Source: Bordetella hinzii LMG 13501 (GTDB lineage: Bacteria > Pseudomonadota > Gammaproteobacteria > Burkholderiales > Burkholderiaceae_B). From it: 64,000 nt of DNA. The stretch is from contig NZ_LRUJ01000001.1 of assembly GCF_001548475.1 (NCBI RefSeq), positions 186,001-250,000 of the forward strand, in the 5' to 3' direction. Position 1 is the first letter of the stretch. The number at the start of each line of letters is the position of its first letter. A program made the translations under genes and the position numbers. Positions 18,671 through 26,910 of the stretch are shown one piece after another. The notes under the pieces were generated by a model. The model saw only the letters and a program-made list of their open reading frames with translations. It was not told the origin of the DNA and made no database searches.

Positions 18671-19264
18671 TCATCGGTGCGCCGCCTTGCGGGTTCCGCT
18701 GTCGATGGCCTTGAGCAGCGCTGCACCAAGCACCGACTTGAGCACGCCGCCGAGGACGAAGGGGGCCACGCCCACGGCGATGGCTTTCTGCACGCCAACC
18801 ATCGCGGCCAGCCAGGCGCCGCCGAGCAGCAGGCACAGGGCGTTGCCGATCAGCATCGCCGCGAAGGCCAGCGCGACGCGCCCGCCATGCCAGCCGCGTT
18901 CGACCAGCCAGCCGGTCAGCGCGCCGGCCACGGGAAAGGCCAGCAGGTAGCCGGCCGTCGGCCCCAGGAAGCGCGCCAGGCCTCCCGTGCCACCGGCGAA
19001 CACCGGCAAGCCGAGCGCGCCCTGGGCCAGCCAGACGAGGATCGTCAGGCCACCCAGGCGCCAGCCGTACAGTGCGCCGACCAGCGTGACGGCCAGCGTC
19101 TGCATGGTCATCGGCACCGGCACCATCGGCACGCTGACGTGGGACGACGCGGTGAGCACGAGGGTGCCGAACAGCACCGCCAGCACCTTGGTCGCGTTGG
19201 ACTGTCCGCGCAGCCAGCGGGTTGTGTCGAGGGTCCCGAGGGTTTGGGTCGAGGTTGGGGTCAT
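18671..19264 (-). CDS. bioY: Biotin transporter BioY
   Basis: The 197-residue integral membrane S-component of biotin ECF-type transport has about six helices. Hallmarks include VSVPMVPVPMTMQTLAVTLVGALYG and the segments GPTAGYLLAFPVAG and GNALCLLLGGAWLA. No bioM/bioN energising genes are adjacent, so it may act as a solitary BioY or use a chromosomal module. The ribosome site AGGAGAACCC directly precedes the ATG, the same string as before the enoyl-CoA hydratase gene. Biotin uptake would support the biotin-dependent carboxylases of acyl-CoA metabolism; this link to the neighbouring genes is inference. Confidence 0.95.
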   Translation of the reverse strand: MTPTSTQTLGTLDTTRWLRGQSNATKVLAVLFGTLVLTASSHVSVPMVPVPMTMQTLAVTLVGALYGWRLGGLTILVWLAQGALGLPVFAGGTGGLARFLGPTAGYLLAFPVAGALTGWLVERGWHGGRVALAFAAMLIGNALCLLLGGAWLAAMVGVQKAIAVGVAPFVLGGVLKSVLGAALLKAIDSGTRKAAHR

Positions 19265-19328
19265 GGGTTCTCCTTCATGAATGGCGGTACTGGCCGCCGA
19301 GCGCATCCTTGCGCGGACACCGGAAACG

Positions 19329-19787
19329 TCATCGATCCTGCTTGCCCTGCAGGCAGATCAGGGTCTGCTGGCCGAGCGCCACCTGGGCCCGTCCCTGCTC
19401 GGTGACGCCGAAGACTTCGAGCTGGCAGATGGTCAGGGTGCGTCCGGAGCGCACCACCGTGCCGACCGCTTCGAGGTAGTCGCCCTGCGCGGGGGCGAGC
19501 AGGTTGATCTTGAACTCGACGGTCAGCACGGAGCTGTCCGGGGGAAACAGCGTGAAGCCCGCGTAGCCGCCGGCCGAGTCGGCGATGGCGCTGGTGCCGC
19601 CGGCATGGAAGTAGCCATGCTGCTGGGTGAGGGTTTCGCGGAACGGCAACCGGATGCTGACCCGCCCGCGCGCAACCTCGTGCAGTTCTGCGCCCAGGTG
19701 GTGCATCAGGCCCTGGCGGGCGAAGCTGTCGCGGACGATTCGCTCGACCTCGGGATCGAGCGGCAAGGAGGGGGCGGCTTGGGTCAC
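19329..19787 (-). CDS. PaaI-family hotdog thioesterase
   Basis: The 152-residue protein has a hotdog fold. The segment QHGYFHAGGTSAIADSAGGYAG matches the active-site region of PaaI/YbgC-like acyl-CoA thioesterases (HG-FHAG followed by an acidic residue). It overlaps the MaoC gene by four bases. It probably hydrolyses a CoA thioester produced or diverted by the neighbouring hydratases. The substrate is unknown. Confidence 0.9.
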   Translation of the reverse strand: MTQAAPSLPLDPEVERIVRDSFARQGLMHHLGAELHEVARGRVSIRLPFRETLTQQHGYFHAGGTSAIADSAGGYAGFTLFPPDSSVLTVEFKINLLAPAQGDYLEAVGTVVRSGRTLTICQLEVFGVTEQGRAQVALGQQTLICLQGKQDR

Positions 19788-20296
19788 GGTGCGGAGGTTC
19801 CTTCTCGCTGTGGGGACGCCCCGGGGTGGCGGCGGCCGATGAGGTTCATGGCCTTGAAGCTCGCGACGACCTCGCCCTGCTGGTTGATCCCCTCGACCAC
19901 GGTATGCACCATGCCGCGGTCGGGTTTGGAGCGCGATGGCGCCGCGTCGGCGATGGTCAGCCGCAGGTGCAGTTGGTCACCCGGGCGCACCGGCTTGAAC
20001 CAGCGCACTTCATCGACGCCCGGCGAGGCCAGGCTTGCCACCGACGTCAGGTAGTGGTCGACGAACAGCCGCATCATCAGGCCGATGGTGTGCCAGCCAC
20101 TGGCGATCAGGCCGTGGAACGGCCCGCGGGCCGCCGCCTCGGGATCGATGTGCATGGCCTGGGGATCGAATTGCCGCGCGAACGCGATGACTTCCGGCTC
20201 TTCGACCCCAATGGGGCCGTACTCGAACGATCGACCCTTTTCGTAGTCCTCGAAGTAGCGCTGATCCCTCGGTGTCTTGAAGTCGGACAGTGGCAT
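19784..20296 (-). CDS. MaoC-family (R)-specific enoyl-CoA hydratase-like protein
   Basis: The 170-residue single hotdog domain protein carries the hydratase-2 type motif with D44 and H49 (FDPQAMHIDPEAA). ASGWHTIGLMMRL and a KPVRPGDQLHLRL loop follow, both typical of MaoC-like dehydratases acting on CoA esters. It sits between the crotonase-type hydratase and the thioesterase, suggesting a short acyl-CoA transformation pathway. The substrate cannot be inferred. Confidence 0.9.
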   Translation of the reverse strand: MPLSDFKTPRDQRYFEDYEKGRSFEYGPIGVEEPEVIAFARQFDPQAMHIDPEAAARGPFHGLIASGWHTIGLMMRLFVDHYLTSVASLASPGVDEVRWFKPVRPGDQLHLRLTIADAAPSRSKPDRGMVHTVVEGINQQGEVVASFKAMNLIGRRHPGASPQREGTSAP

Positions 20297-20311
20297 GGCA
20301 AGGCTCCGGTG

Positions 20312-21091
20312 TCAGGAATGGGGGTTGAAGCGAGGCGGCCGCTTCTCCAGGAACGCCCGCATGCCTTCCTCGCGGTCGGGCAGCGAAAGGGTGTGGTGGA
20401 AGGCGGCCCGCTCGCGGCGCAGTCCTTCGTCCATGGGCAGGCTGGCGCTGGCACGCGCGGCCTGCTTGATCAGGACCAGCACCTCGCCCGACAGCGACGC
20501 CATGTCGGCGGCGAGCCGGCGGCCCTCTTCGAGCAGGTGATCGGCGGGCACGATGCGCGAGACCAGCCCGCTGCGTTCGGCCTCGCGGGCGTCCATGCGG
20601 CGCCCGGTCAGCAGCAGGTCCAGCGCCTTGGCCAAGCCGAGCAGGCGCGGCAGGCGCTGGGTGCCGCCCGCGCCGGGCATGGTGCCGACGCGAACCTCCG
20701 GGTGGCCGAACACGGCGTTCTCGGCCGCCAGCACGATGTCGCACATCTCGACCAACTCGCAGCCGCCGCCGAGCGCAAAGCCCTGCACCAGCGCCACCAC
20801 GGGCTTGGGGAACGTGCCCAGCGGCGCGCAGCAACCGGCGAAGTCGGTGGCGCGCGCCTGCTCCGCGCTGATGCCGAGCATTTCCTTGAGATCGGCACCG
20901 GCCGCGAAGTGTTCGCCTTCGGCGCGCAGCAGGACCACCCGCACGGCGGCGTCGGCCGCCAGCCTGTCGAGGTGCGCGGCCATCGCATCGGTCAGTGAGC
21001 GGCACAGGGCGTTGCGGGCTGCCGGCCGGTCGATGACCAACTCGGCATAGCCGTCTGGGTGGGACGCGCATCGAATGAAATCGGAAGACAT
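20312..21091 (-). CDS. Enoyl-CoA hydratase/isomerase (crotonase family)
   Basis: The 259-residue protein has the oxyanion-hole segment AAGADLKEML and both catalytic-type glutamates in context: GGGCELVEMCD and GHPEVRVGTMPGAGGTQ. It is therefore expected to be active on enoyl-CoA substrates. The ATG at 21091 is chosen because AGGAGAACCC precedes it; the frame is open further upstream. It is the first gene of a six-gene minus-strand operon (hydratase, MaoC, thioesterase, bioY, NTF2-like, membrane protein). It is divergent from the cupin gene, with a copy of the shared cargo motif between them. Confidence 0.93.
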   Translation of the reverse strand: MSSDFIRCASHPDGYAELVIDRPAARNALCRSLTDAMAAHLDRLAADAAVRVVLLRAEGEHFAAGADLKEMLGISAEQARATDFAGCCAPLGTFPKPVVALVQGFALGGGCELVEMCDIVLAAENAVFGHPEVRVGTMPGAGGTQRLPRLLGLAKALDLLLTGRRMDAREAERSGLVSRIVPADHLLEEGRRLAADMASLSGEVLVLIKQAARASASLPMDEGLRRERAAFHHTLSLPDREEGMRAFLEKRPPRFNPHS

Positions 21092-21203
21092 GGGTTCTCC
21101 TGCGAGGAACCGCCCGAAGTGCCGGGCCGTCATCGATTCGGCAGCGCCGGGCAGTACCTGCGAAGTCTGCTGCGCGATGACGCTTGCGGCCAAGCGCGAA
21201 TAT

Positions 21204-21232
21204 CTCAGGTGGGACTGAAAATTTCTCGCTGG
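21204..21232 (+). promoter_or_regulatory. Cargo motif copy 1 (candidate LysR operator)
   Basis: CTCA-GGTGGGA-CTGA-AAATTT-CTCGCTGG. Its fixed spacing matches three other sites (21628, 29870, 37747). It lies between the divergent hydratase and cupin operons, 59 bases before the cupin ATG. The likely binder is one or both of the twin LysR proteins encoded at 26907 and 28761. Confidence 0.6.
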
Positions 21233-21291
21233 AGCAACTGCCGACATCTTTGAAGAATGCCGGCCAACACATCGACAACGGAGGCGATTCC

Positions 21292-21603
21292 ATGAAGGTC
21301 GTCCGTGGCCGGCAGGTCACCACCAACAGGCCCTGGGGTGCTGTCCCCATTGCCGAACTGTCGGGCCTGTCCGTGAAGATTCACTGGACCGACCAGGCCT
21401 ATCGCTGGCACATCAACGACGGCGAGGAGGTCTTCGTGGTCCTGGACGGCACGGTGGACATGCACCATCGAGTCGATGGGCGGGAGCAGGTGATCGAGCT
21501 GGGCGTCGGCGATGCCTTCTTCGCGGAAGCGGGATGCGAGCACCGCGCGGTCCCTCGTGGCGAGGCACGCATCCTGGTCGTGGAAAGGGTGGGCAGTCCG
21601 TAG
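21292..21603 (+). CDS. Cupin-domain protein
   Basis: The 103-residue single cupin barrel contains WHINDGEEVFVVLDGTVDMHH, the first cupin motif with H and E ligands, and a second motif ending CEHRAVPRGEARILVVER. GGAGG lies about six bases before the ATG, which fixes the start. It probably binds a metal; enzymatic or sensory function is unknown. It is the first plus-strand gene behind motif copy 1. A second motif copy lies just downstream, before the LysE gene. Confidence 0.88.
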   Translation: MKVVRGRQVTTNRPWGAVPIAELSGLSVKIHWTDQAYRWHINDGEEVFVVLDGTVDMHHRVDGREQVIELGVGDAFFAEAGCEHRAVPRGEARILVVERVGSP

Positions 21604-21627
21604 GTGGCGTCGGGCGCCCACAGAAAT

Positions 21628-21656
21628 CTCAACGCCGGCTGAAAAAAACTCGCTGG
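21628..21656 (+). promoter_or_regulatory. Cargo motif copy 2 (candidate LysR operator)
   Basis: CTCA-ACGCCGG-CTGA-AAAAAA-CTCGCTGG. It has the same spacing as copies 1, 3 and 4 and lies 90 bases before the LysE gene that opens the seven-gene operon. Confidence 0.6.
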
Positions 21657-21746
21657 AGCCAACGCCTTGCCCGGCCCAGAATCGATTCGCGGACGGGCCT
21701 CGTCTTTCCCTCAACGCTCCGGTACTCCCCGTCCCAGCGAATTCCC

Positions 21747-22340
21747 ATGGAACACACCGCCTTCGTGGCGCTGATCGTCTACGCCTTCGTCATGTCGATC
21801 ACGCCCGGTCCCAACAACGTGATGCTGATGTCCTCGGGCCTGCTGTTCGGCCTGGGCCGAACCTGGCCGCACCTGCTGGGCATCCCTGCGGGCGTGATGG
21901 TGCAGCTCGGGATCACCGGCGCCGGCCTCGGCGCGGTGTTCGCCCTTGAACCGCGCCTGCAGGTCGCATTGAAGGTCGTGGGCAGCCTCTACCTGCTCTG
22001 GCTGGCCGCGCGACTGTGGCGCGCGGCCGAACTGGAGGAGACCGAGGCCGGCCGGCCCATCGGCTTCATGCAGGCGCTGGCCTTCCAGTTCGTCAATCCG
22101 AAGGCCTGGCTGATCTCGGTGACGGTGGTGTCCACCTTCCTGCCGCCGGGCGAAGGCTACGCACTGCGCCTGCTGGTGGTCAACCTGGTGTTCGCCGCCA
22201 TCGGACTGCCCTGCATGCTGGTCTGGGCCGTCTTCGGCGCCGGCCTGCGGCCCTGGCTGCGCGACCGCGCCGTTGCTCGCGCGATCAATCGTGCCATGGC
22301 GACCCTGGCCGCCCTGACCGTTCTTCTCTTCTGGATGTGA
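21747..22340 (+). CDS. LysE/RhtB-family amino-acid exporter
   Basis: The 197-residue membrane protein has about six helices and the family signature SITPGPNNVMLMSSGLLFGLGRTWPH near the N-terminus. QFVNPKAWLISVTVVSTF follows at mid-protein. LysE/RhtB proteins export amino acids or derivatives. It opens a tight seven-gene operon (LysE, NTF2-like, cupin, DUF1330, hydrolase, MFS, 45-residue membrane protein) in which nearly all junctions overlap. Motif copy 2 lies upstream. It is one of three LysE-type exporters in the cargo. The ATG at 21747 starts the first helix; no strong ribosome site is evident. Confidence 0.9.
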   Translation: MEHTAFVALIVYAFVMSITPGPNNVMLMSSGLLFGLGRTWPHLLGIPAGVMVQLGITGAGLGAVFALEPRLQVALKVVGSLYLLWLAARLWRAAELEETEAGRPIGFMQALAFQFVNPKAWLISVTVVSTFLPPGEGYALRLLVVNLVFAAIGLPCMLVWAVFGAGLRPWLRDRAVARAINRAMATLAALTVLLFWM

Positions 22341-22344
22341 TGCC

Positions 22345-22737
22345 ATGACGACACTCTCTCATGATCAACTCCGGGCCCATGCGCTGGCCTGGATCGATGA
22401 CTGGAACCGGCGCGACGTGCCGGCGGTGCTGGCGGCCTATGCCGACGACGCACTGTTCGTGAGCGCGCTGGCGCAGCCCTATACCGGTGGCACGCGGGTA
22501 CAGGGCAAGGACGCGCTGCGCCGCTACTGGCTGGCCGCGCTCGCCGACAGGCCTGACCTGCGGTTCGAACTCATCTCGGCCATCTGCGACGTCGAGGCGC
22601 AGACCGTCGTCGTCCATTACGTGGCGCAGGCCGGCGGCAAGCGCACGCGCATGTGCGAGATCATGCGCTTCGAGAACGGGCGGCAGGTCCATGGCGAGGC
22701 CCTGCACGGCGTGCCCGCCGAGGAGGACACGCCATGA
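22345..22737 (+). CDS. NTF2-like/SnoaL-like fold protein
   Basis: The 130-residue protein follows the LysE stop by four bases. The N-terminus LRAHALAWIDDWNRRDVPAVLAAYADDALFVS and C-terminal HYVAQAGGKRTRMCEIMRFENGRQVHGEAL give the NTF2-like pattern used by small isomerases and hydrolases. The partner cupin gene overlaps its stop (ATGA). A role in processing the molecule handled by this operon is plausible, but no substrate can be named. Confidence 0.88.
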   Translation: MTTLSHDQLRAHALAWIDDWNRRDVPAVLAAYADDALFVSALAQPYTGGTRVQGKDALRRYWLAALADRPDLRFELISAICDVEAQTVVVHYVAQAGGKRTRMCEIMRFENGRQVHGEALHGVPAEEDTP

Positions 22738-23135
22738 CGGCGCTGCTGCGCGCCGTGCGGCCCGACGACGGCAACCGCTATGACTGGGGTGGGGTCTACC
22801 TGGGCTGGCGATTGCTGGAACTGCAACACATGCAGGTGCGGCAGGAATGGATGCCCGCAGGCGGCGCCGAGGCACCCCACTGGCACGCCAGGGCGCACCA
22901 GTTCTTCTATGTGCTCAGTGGCCACCTGCGCCTGAGCACGCCCGACCAGGACGTGCTGCTGGAAGCCGGTCAAGGCGTGCATGTCCCGGCCGGCACTCGC
23001 CACATCGCCGCCAACGGTGGCGACGAAGACGTGCAGTTCCTGGTGTTCTCCAGCCCCAGCACGCAGGGCGACCGCATCGAATCGACCTCGGCCGCCGAAC
23101 CGGATCGCCATCGCGACGAGGAGTCTTCGTCATGA
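22734..23135 (+). CDS. Cupin-domain protein
   Basis: The 133-residue protein has a conserved cupin core: HWHARAHQFFYVLSGHLRLSTPDQDVLLEAGQGVHVPAGTRHIAANGGDEDVQFLVFSSP (residues about 44-105), with the H-x-H, E-like and second-motif His ligands expected for a metal-binding cupin. It overlaps the preceding and following genes by ATGA. It is distinct from the shorter cupin encoded at 21292. The role is unknown, probably enzymatic or stabilising within the operon. Confidence 0.88.
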   Translation: MTALLRAVRPDDGNRYDWGGVYLGWRLLELQHMQVRQEWMPAGGAEAPHWHARAHQFFYVLSGHLRLSTPDQDVLLEAGQGVHVPAGTRHIAANGGDEDVQFLVFSSPSTQGDRIESTSAAEPDRHRDEESSS

Positions 23136-23431
23136 CCGTTTTCGCCCTCGCCCAACTCACCATCCACGACCGGACCGCCTACGACCGCTACCAGGCGCGC
23201 TTCATGGAGGTGTTCCGCCACCACCGAGGACGTCTGCTGGCCGCGGACGAGCAGCCTCGCACCATCGAAGGCACCTGGCCGCACCAGAAGCTCGTGCTCA
23301 TGTCCTTTCCCGACGAGGCCGCCTTCCATGACTGGGCGGAATCGGCCGAGTACCAACGCATTGCCCAGGATCGCAAGGCCGGCGCACAGGCCGTGGTGCT
23401 GCTGGTCCAGGGTCTTGCTGTGAATGGCTGA
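23132..23431 (+). CDS. DUF1330 family protein
   Basis: The 99-residue ferredoxin-like dimeric alpha/beta barrel protein shows the DUF1330 pattern: DRTAYDRYQARFMEVFRHHRGRLLAADEQPRTIEGTWPHQKLVLMSFPDEAAFHDWAESAEYQ. Its function is unknown in the family. It overlaps the cupin gene by four bases and the hydrolase gene by eight, so it is translationally coupled to both. Confidence 0.9.
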   Translation: MTVFALAQLTIHDRTAYDRYQARFMEVFRHHRGRLLAADEQPRTIEGTWPHQKLVLMSFPDEAAFHDWAESAEYQRIAQDRKAGAQAVVLLVQGLAVNG

Positions 23432-24386
23432 GCCCATCGACATTCGTGCCGCCGACGGCTATGCCCTGGGTGGATTTGCCTGGCGCCGCCCCTGCGATCC
23501 ACGACGCCCGCATCCGGTCGCGGTCATCAACGCGGCCACCTCGGTGCGCTGCCGGTACTACGCGCGCTTTGCCGACTGGCTCCACGGCCACGGATGGGAC
23601 GTGGTGACCTACGACTACCGCGGCATCGGCGAATCGCGACACCGTGGGCTGCGTCGGCTGCAGGCCGACTGGATCGACTGGGGGCAGCACGATTTCGAGG
23701 GTGTGCTGCAGTACCTCGCCTGGCGATTCCCCGGCCAGCCGATCGACGTGGTCGGCCACTCCGCCGGGGGCTTCGTGATCGGGCTGGCCGCGTCCGCACA
23801 CCGCGTGCGGCGCATCTTCACCATGGAGGCGCAGTACGCCTACTGGCGCGACTATGCGCCCGCCGTGCGTCGCGCCATGTTCCTGCGCTGGCACGTGGCC
23901 ATGCCGCTGCTGGCGCGGGTGCTTGGCTACGTGCCGGCCAAGCGCCTGGGATGGATGGAGGACACGCCCAAGGGCGTGGCGCTGGACTGGGCACGCATGG
24001 GTCCCCGCTTCGAGGGCACGGTGCGCCGCGGCCGGGAGACGCTGGAAGGCGAGCCCGAAGCCGAAATGCTGGCACGGCGCTTCGGCCAGGTGCGCGCACC
24101 GATCCTGGCGCTGGGCATCGAGGACGATCCGTTCGGCACGGTACCGGCGCTGGACCGCCTGCTGGATTACTACACCGGCAGCGAGCGTCATCACCTGCGT
24201 TTGGCTCCCGCGGCCATCGGGCAGGCCGAAATCGGCCATTTCGCCTTCTTCCACGAGCGCTTCCGCGAGGCGCTGTGGCCCCTGGCGCTGGACTGGTTGC
24301 GTACCGGCGAGCCACCAACCCACCCACTCGGCGCACTGAAGCATCGACCTGCGGACGATCCGCAAGCAGCGGGAGCCACGACATGA
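23424..24386 (+). CDS. Alpha/beta hydrolase
   Basis: The 320-residue protein has the nucleophile elbow GHSAGG (VDVVGHSAGGFVIGLA), YDYRGIGES before it, and a late acidic residue in LGIEDDPFGTV. The catalytic His is likely in IGHFAFFHERF. This layout resembles the YheT/predicted-hydrolase subgroup of the superfamily. It may cleave an ester, thioester or lactone in the pathway encoded by this operon. It overlaps DUF1330 and MFS genes on either side. Confidence 0.9.
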   Translation: MAEPIDIRAADGYALGGFAWRRPCDPRRPHPVAVINAATSVRCRYYARFADWLHGHGWDVVTYDYRGIGESRHRGLRRLQADWIDWGQHDFEGVLQYLAWRFPGQPIDVVGHSAGGFVIGLAASAHRVRRIFTMEAQYAYWRDYAPAVRRAMFLRWHVAMPLLARVLGYVPAKRLGWMEDTPKGVALDWARMGPRFEGTVRRGRETLEGEPEAEMLARRFGQVRAPILALGIEDDPFGTVPALDRLLDYYTGSERHHLRLAPAAIGQAEIGHFAFFHERFREALWPLALDWLRTGEPPTHPLGALKHRPADDPQAAGATT

Positions 24387-25627
24387 ACACGAACCTCGCC
24401 CCCTCGACAGCATCGGCAAACGGGCGTCATTCGCTCTGGATTCCGATCCTGGCCGGAGGATTGATCATGGGTCTGGCCCTCGGTGTGCGGCACGTGCAAG
24501 GCTTGTTTCTGCTGCCAGTGACGATGGATCGCGGCTGGTCGCGCGAAATGTTCGGCTTCGCGATGGCGGTTCAGAACCTGACCTGGGGTCTCGCCCAACC
24601 CTTCACCGGGATGATTGCCGACCGCTACGGTTCGGCCAAGGTCATCGCGGGCGGGCTCGTGTTCTATGCGCTGGGGCTTTTCTTAATGGTTCAGGCGCAC
24701 AGCCACGTGGCCTTTGTTCTGGGCGCTGGCGCGTGCGTCGGCATCGCGCTGTCGGGCACGGCATTCGGTGCGATCTACGGCGCGCTCAGCCGCCTCGTGC
24801 CGGCTGAGCGCCGCAGTTGGGCACTGGGGCTGGCCGGCGCCATCGGTGGACTCGGGCAGTTCGCCATGGTCCCGGTTGCGCAGGCCTTGATCGGCGATTG
24901 GGCCTGGACGGGTGCGCTGCTGATTCTGTCAGTGGTCATGGCGTTGCTGCTGCCGCTGGCGTTCCCGATGCGCGACGCAAGCATCTCGAACGCGGTGGTC
25001 GGCACGGAGCTGTCGATGAAGGCGGCGATCGGTGAAGCCTTCCGCCACCGCGGCTTCTGGCTGCTGAACCTGGGCTTCCTGGCCTGTGGCTTCCAACTCG
25101 CCTTCATCGCCACGCACCTCCCAGCCTACCTGCTGGACCGGGGCCTGGCCGCCACCGATGCCGTCGCCGCGCTGGCGATCATTGCGCTGACCAATGTGGC
25201 CGGCACCTACCTGCTGGGGCTTTGGGGTGGCACGCTGCGCAGGAAGTACCTGCTTGCAGGCCTGTACCTGGCGCGCACGGTGGCGATGGCCCTGTTCGTC
25301 CTGCTGCCGCTCAGCACCTGGGGCGTTTACCTGTTCGCTGCATTGATGGGGTTCCTCTGGCTCGGGACGGTTCCGCTGACCAATGGCCTCGTGTCTCAGA
25401 TCTTCGGCGTGCGCTACATCACCACATTGTTTGGTTTCGTCTTCTTCGGCCACCAGTTGGGATCATTCTTCGGTGTCTGGCTTGGTGGCCGCATGTTCGA
25501 GGCCACTGGGTCGTACCTGAGCATCTGGCTGCTGGCGATTGCGCTGGGCCTGCTGGCGACGGTTCTGCACTGGCCGATCGACGACAGAACCATCGTTCGC
25601 GCCGATCCACGGTTGGCGACTTCATGA
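24383..25627 (+). CDS. MFS transporter
   Basis: The 414-residue protein has about twelve helices. The A-motif region GMIADRYGSAKV follows helix 2. The N-terminal half (LALGVRHVQGLFLLPVTMDRGWSREMFGFA) resembles the oxalate/formate and monocarboxylate-type MFS branch. The ATG overlaps the hydrolase stop. With the LysE gene it gives the operon two transport routes, one presumably for import and one for export. The substrate is probably a small organic acid; that is inference. Confidence 0.9.
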   Translation: MNTNLAPSTASANGRHSLWIPILAGGLIMGLALGVRHVQGLFLLPVTMDRGWSREMFGFAMAVQNLTWGLAQPFTGMIADRYGSAKVIAGGLVFYALGLFLMVQAHSHVAFVLGAGACVGIALSGTAFGAIYGALSRLVPAERRSWALGLAGAIGGLGQFAMVPVAQALIGDWAWTGALLILSVVMALLLPLAFPMRDASISNAVVGTELSMKAAIGEAFRHRGFWLLNLGFLACGFQLAFIATHLPAYLLDRGLAATDAVAALAIIALTNVAGTYLLGLWGGTLRRKYLLAGLYLARTVAMALFVLLPLSTWGVYLFAALMGFLWLGTVPLTNGLVSQIFGVRYITTLFGFVFFGHQLGSFFGVWLGGRMFEATGSYLSIWLLAIALGLLATVLHWPIDDRTIVRADPRLATS

Positions 25628-25761
25628 GGCAAGGCCGCGAATGGTTCAGGCGCTGGGCGCCGCTGGCTGTGCTGCTGGCTGCGGGCGTGCTGGTGTTCCG
25701 CGCCTGGCTGTCGATGGAACTGCTGTGGGTGTGGTTGGAGCAATGGTCCTTCTGCGGGTGA
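25624..25761 (+). CDS. 45-residue single-span membrane protein
   Basis: This short gene starts inside the MFS stop (ATGA). It encodes a basic N-terminus (MRQGREWFRRW) and one hydrophobic helix (about 11-25), followed by a Trp-rich end (ELLWVWLEQWSFCG). The overlap argues that it is translated as the last gene of the operon. It could be an accessory subunit of the MFS protein. I recognise no family. Confidence 0.65.
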   Translation: MRQGREWFRRWAPLAVLLAAGVLVFRAWLSMELLWVWLEQWSFCG

Positions 25762-25823
25762 GCGGGACCTGACGAGAACTTCGCACGACCATGAGCGCTG
25801 ATCGTGTCGCTGACTGGCCAAGG

Positions 25824-26393
25824 TCAAGTGGCTGGCTGTTGCCTCAACCACTCGACGACATCGTCGGCATTCCGGTCCGGCGGGAACACCGGATAGAACA
25901 CATGCTCAATCACGCCATCGCGCGCAATCAGGGTCAGTCGCTTGAGCAGTGCCAGGCCTTGCACCTCTAAGACCGGCAGACCGAGCGCGGTTGCGAATGA
26001 AAGGCGGTTGTCGGACAGCAACGGGAAAGGCAGGTGGAGACGTGCCACCGCCTCGCATTGGTACGCGGTGTCCTGCGTCGACACGCCGAACAACTGGGCG
26101 ACGCCCAAGGACTTCAGTTCGGCGAAATGATCCCTGAAGGCACAGGATTGCGGGGTGCAGCCCCGTGCTCCTGGAATCTCGTCCCAGCCTGGAGGCAGTG
26201 CGACATCCGGCCGGCCCGTCATCGGGAAGAGATAGAGCACCGTGCGCCCGCGCAGGCGCGAAGGATCGACACGGCCACCATCCGTCGATGCCAGTTCAAG
26301 CCTGGGCAGGCGCATGCCTGTCAGGTGGCGGGCGCCGCCATCATCCTCCGGCTGCGGAAGACGCGACCAATCGACCTGTTGCAGGTTGTTCAT
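25824..26393 (-). CDS. Peroxiredoxin/redoxin family protein
   Basis: The 189-residue thioredoxin-fold protein contains GRTVLYLFPMTGRPDVALPPGWDEIPGARGCTPQSCAFRDHF (about residues 50-91). The Cys pair in RGCTPQSCAF is placed like the peroxidatic site of AhpC/Prx-like redoxins, with the Thr preceding it. VSTQDTAYQCEAV and LPFPLLSDNR follow as in atypical peroxiredoxins. It is the last gene of a minus-strand operon (LysR-B, EamA, LysR-A, GNAT, redoxin). It may detoxify peroxide produced by the cargo pathway. Confidence 0.88.
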   Translation of the reverse strand: MNNLQQVDWSRLPQPEDDGGARHLTGMRLPRLELASTDGGRVDPSRLRGRTVLYLFPMTGRPDVALPPGWDEIPGARGCTPQSCAFRDHFAELKSLGVAQLFGVSTQDTAYQCEAVARLHLPFPLLSDNRLSFATALGLPVLEVQGLALLKRLTLIARDGVIEHVFYPVFPPDRNADDVVEWLRQQPAT

Positions 26394-26397
26394 GGCT

Positions 26398-26910
26398 TCA
26401 CCACCGCTCGTTACCGGCCAGCCAAAGGACGTAGCTCTTCCAGCCGGCGGGTTCGGCGAAGCGCGTGTAGGCCCGTATGGCATCGGGGTTGTCCTCGGGG
26501 ACCAGCCAGCGCAGATGAATCCAGGCGCGTGATCGCCCGGTATCGGCGATGGCCGTGATGAGCCGCTGCGCGAGTCGTTTCCCGCGCGCGGCGGGCAGGA
26601 CGTACAGGTCGTCGAGCTGGCCCGAACGCCCTCCGGAGATCGCTTCGGGCAGATCGAAGAACACCGCGAAGGCGACGAGTTCGTCGCCGAGAAAGCCACC
26701 CAGGACTTCCGCGATCGGATCGGCGATCAAGGCATCGGCACGGGCCAGTGCATTCGCCCCGGCTCCTTGCCCGTGGCGCATTTCGTCGCCATAGGCGGCC
26801 ACCAGGGAGGCAAGCGCAACGGCGTCCTCGGCAACGAGCCGTCGAAGCGTCACACCGTCATCCGACAGGGCGTGCTGATCGCGCGGGTGTGCGGCTTTCA
26901 TGTGTGTCAT
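26398..26910 (-). CDS. GNAT-family N-acetyltransferase
   Basis: The 170-residue protein has the acetyl-CoA binding motif A segment QLDDLYVLPAARGKRLAQRLITAIADT (Q/R-x-x-G-x-A variant) and a C-terminal W-x-x-P-E-D-N-P-D-A-I-R-A-Y helix typical of GNATs such as those modifying amines or amino acids. The start at 26910 overlaps the upstream LysR stop (ATGA); an internal ATG nine bases later is the alternative. Acetylation of an exported amine or amino acid would fit the LysE/EamA context, but this is inference. Confidence 0.9.
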   Translation of the reverse strand: MTHMKAAHPRDQHALSDDGVTLRRLVAEDAVALASLVAAYGDEMRHGQGAGANALARADALIADPIAEVLGGFLGDELVAFAVFFDLPEAISGGRSGQLDDLYVLPAARGKRLAQRLITAIADTGRSRAWIHLRWLVPEDNPDAIRAYTRFAEPAGWKSYVLWLAGNERW

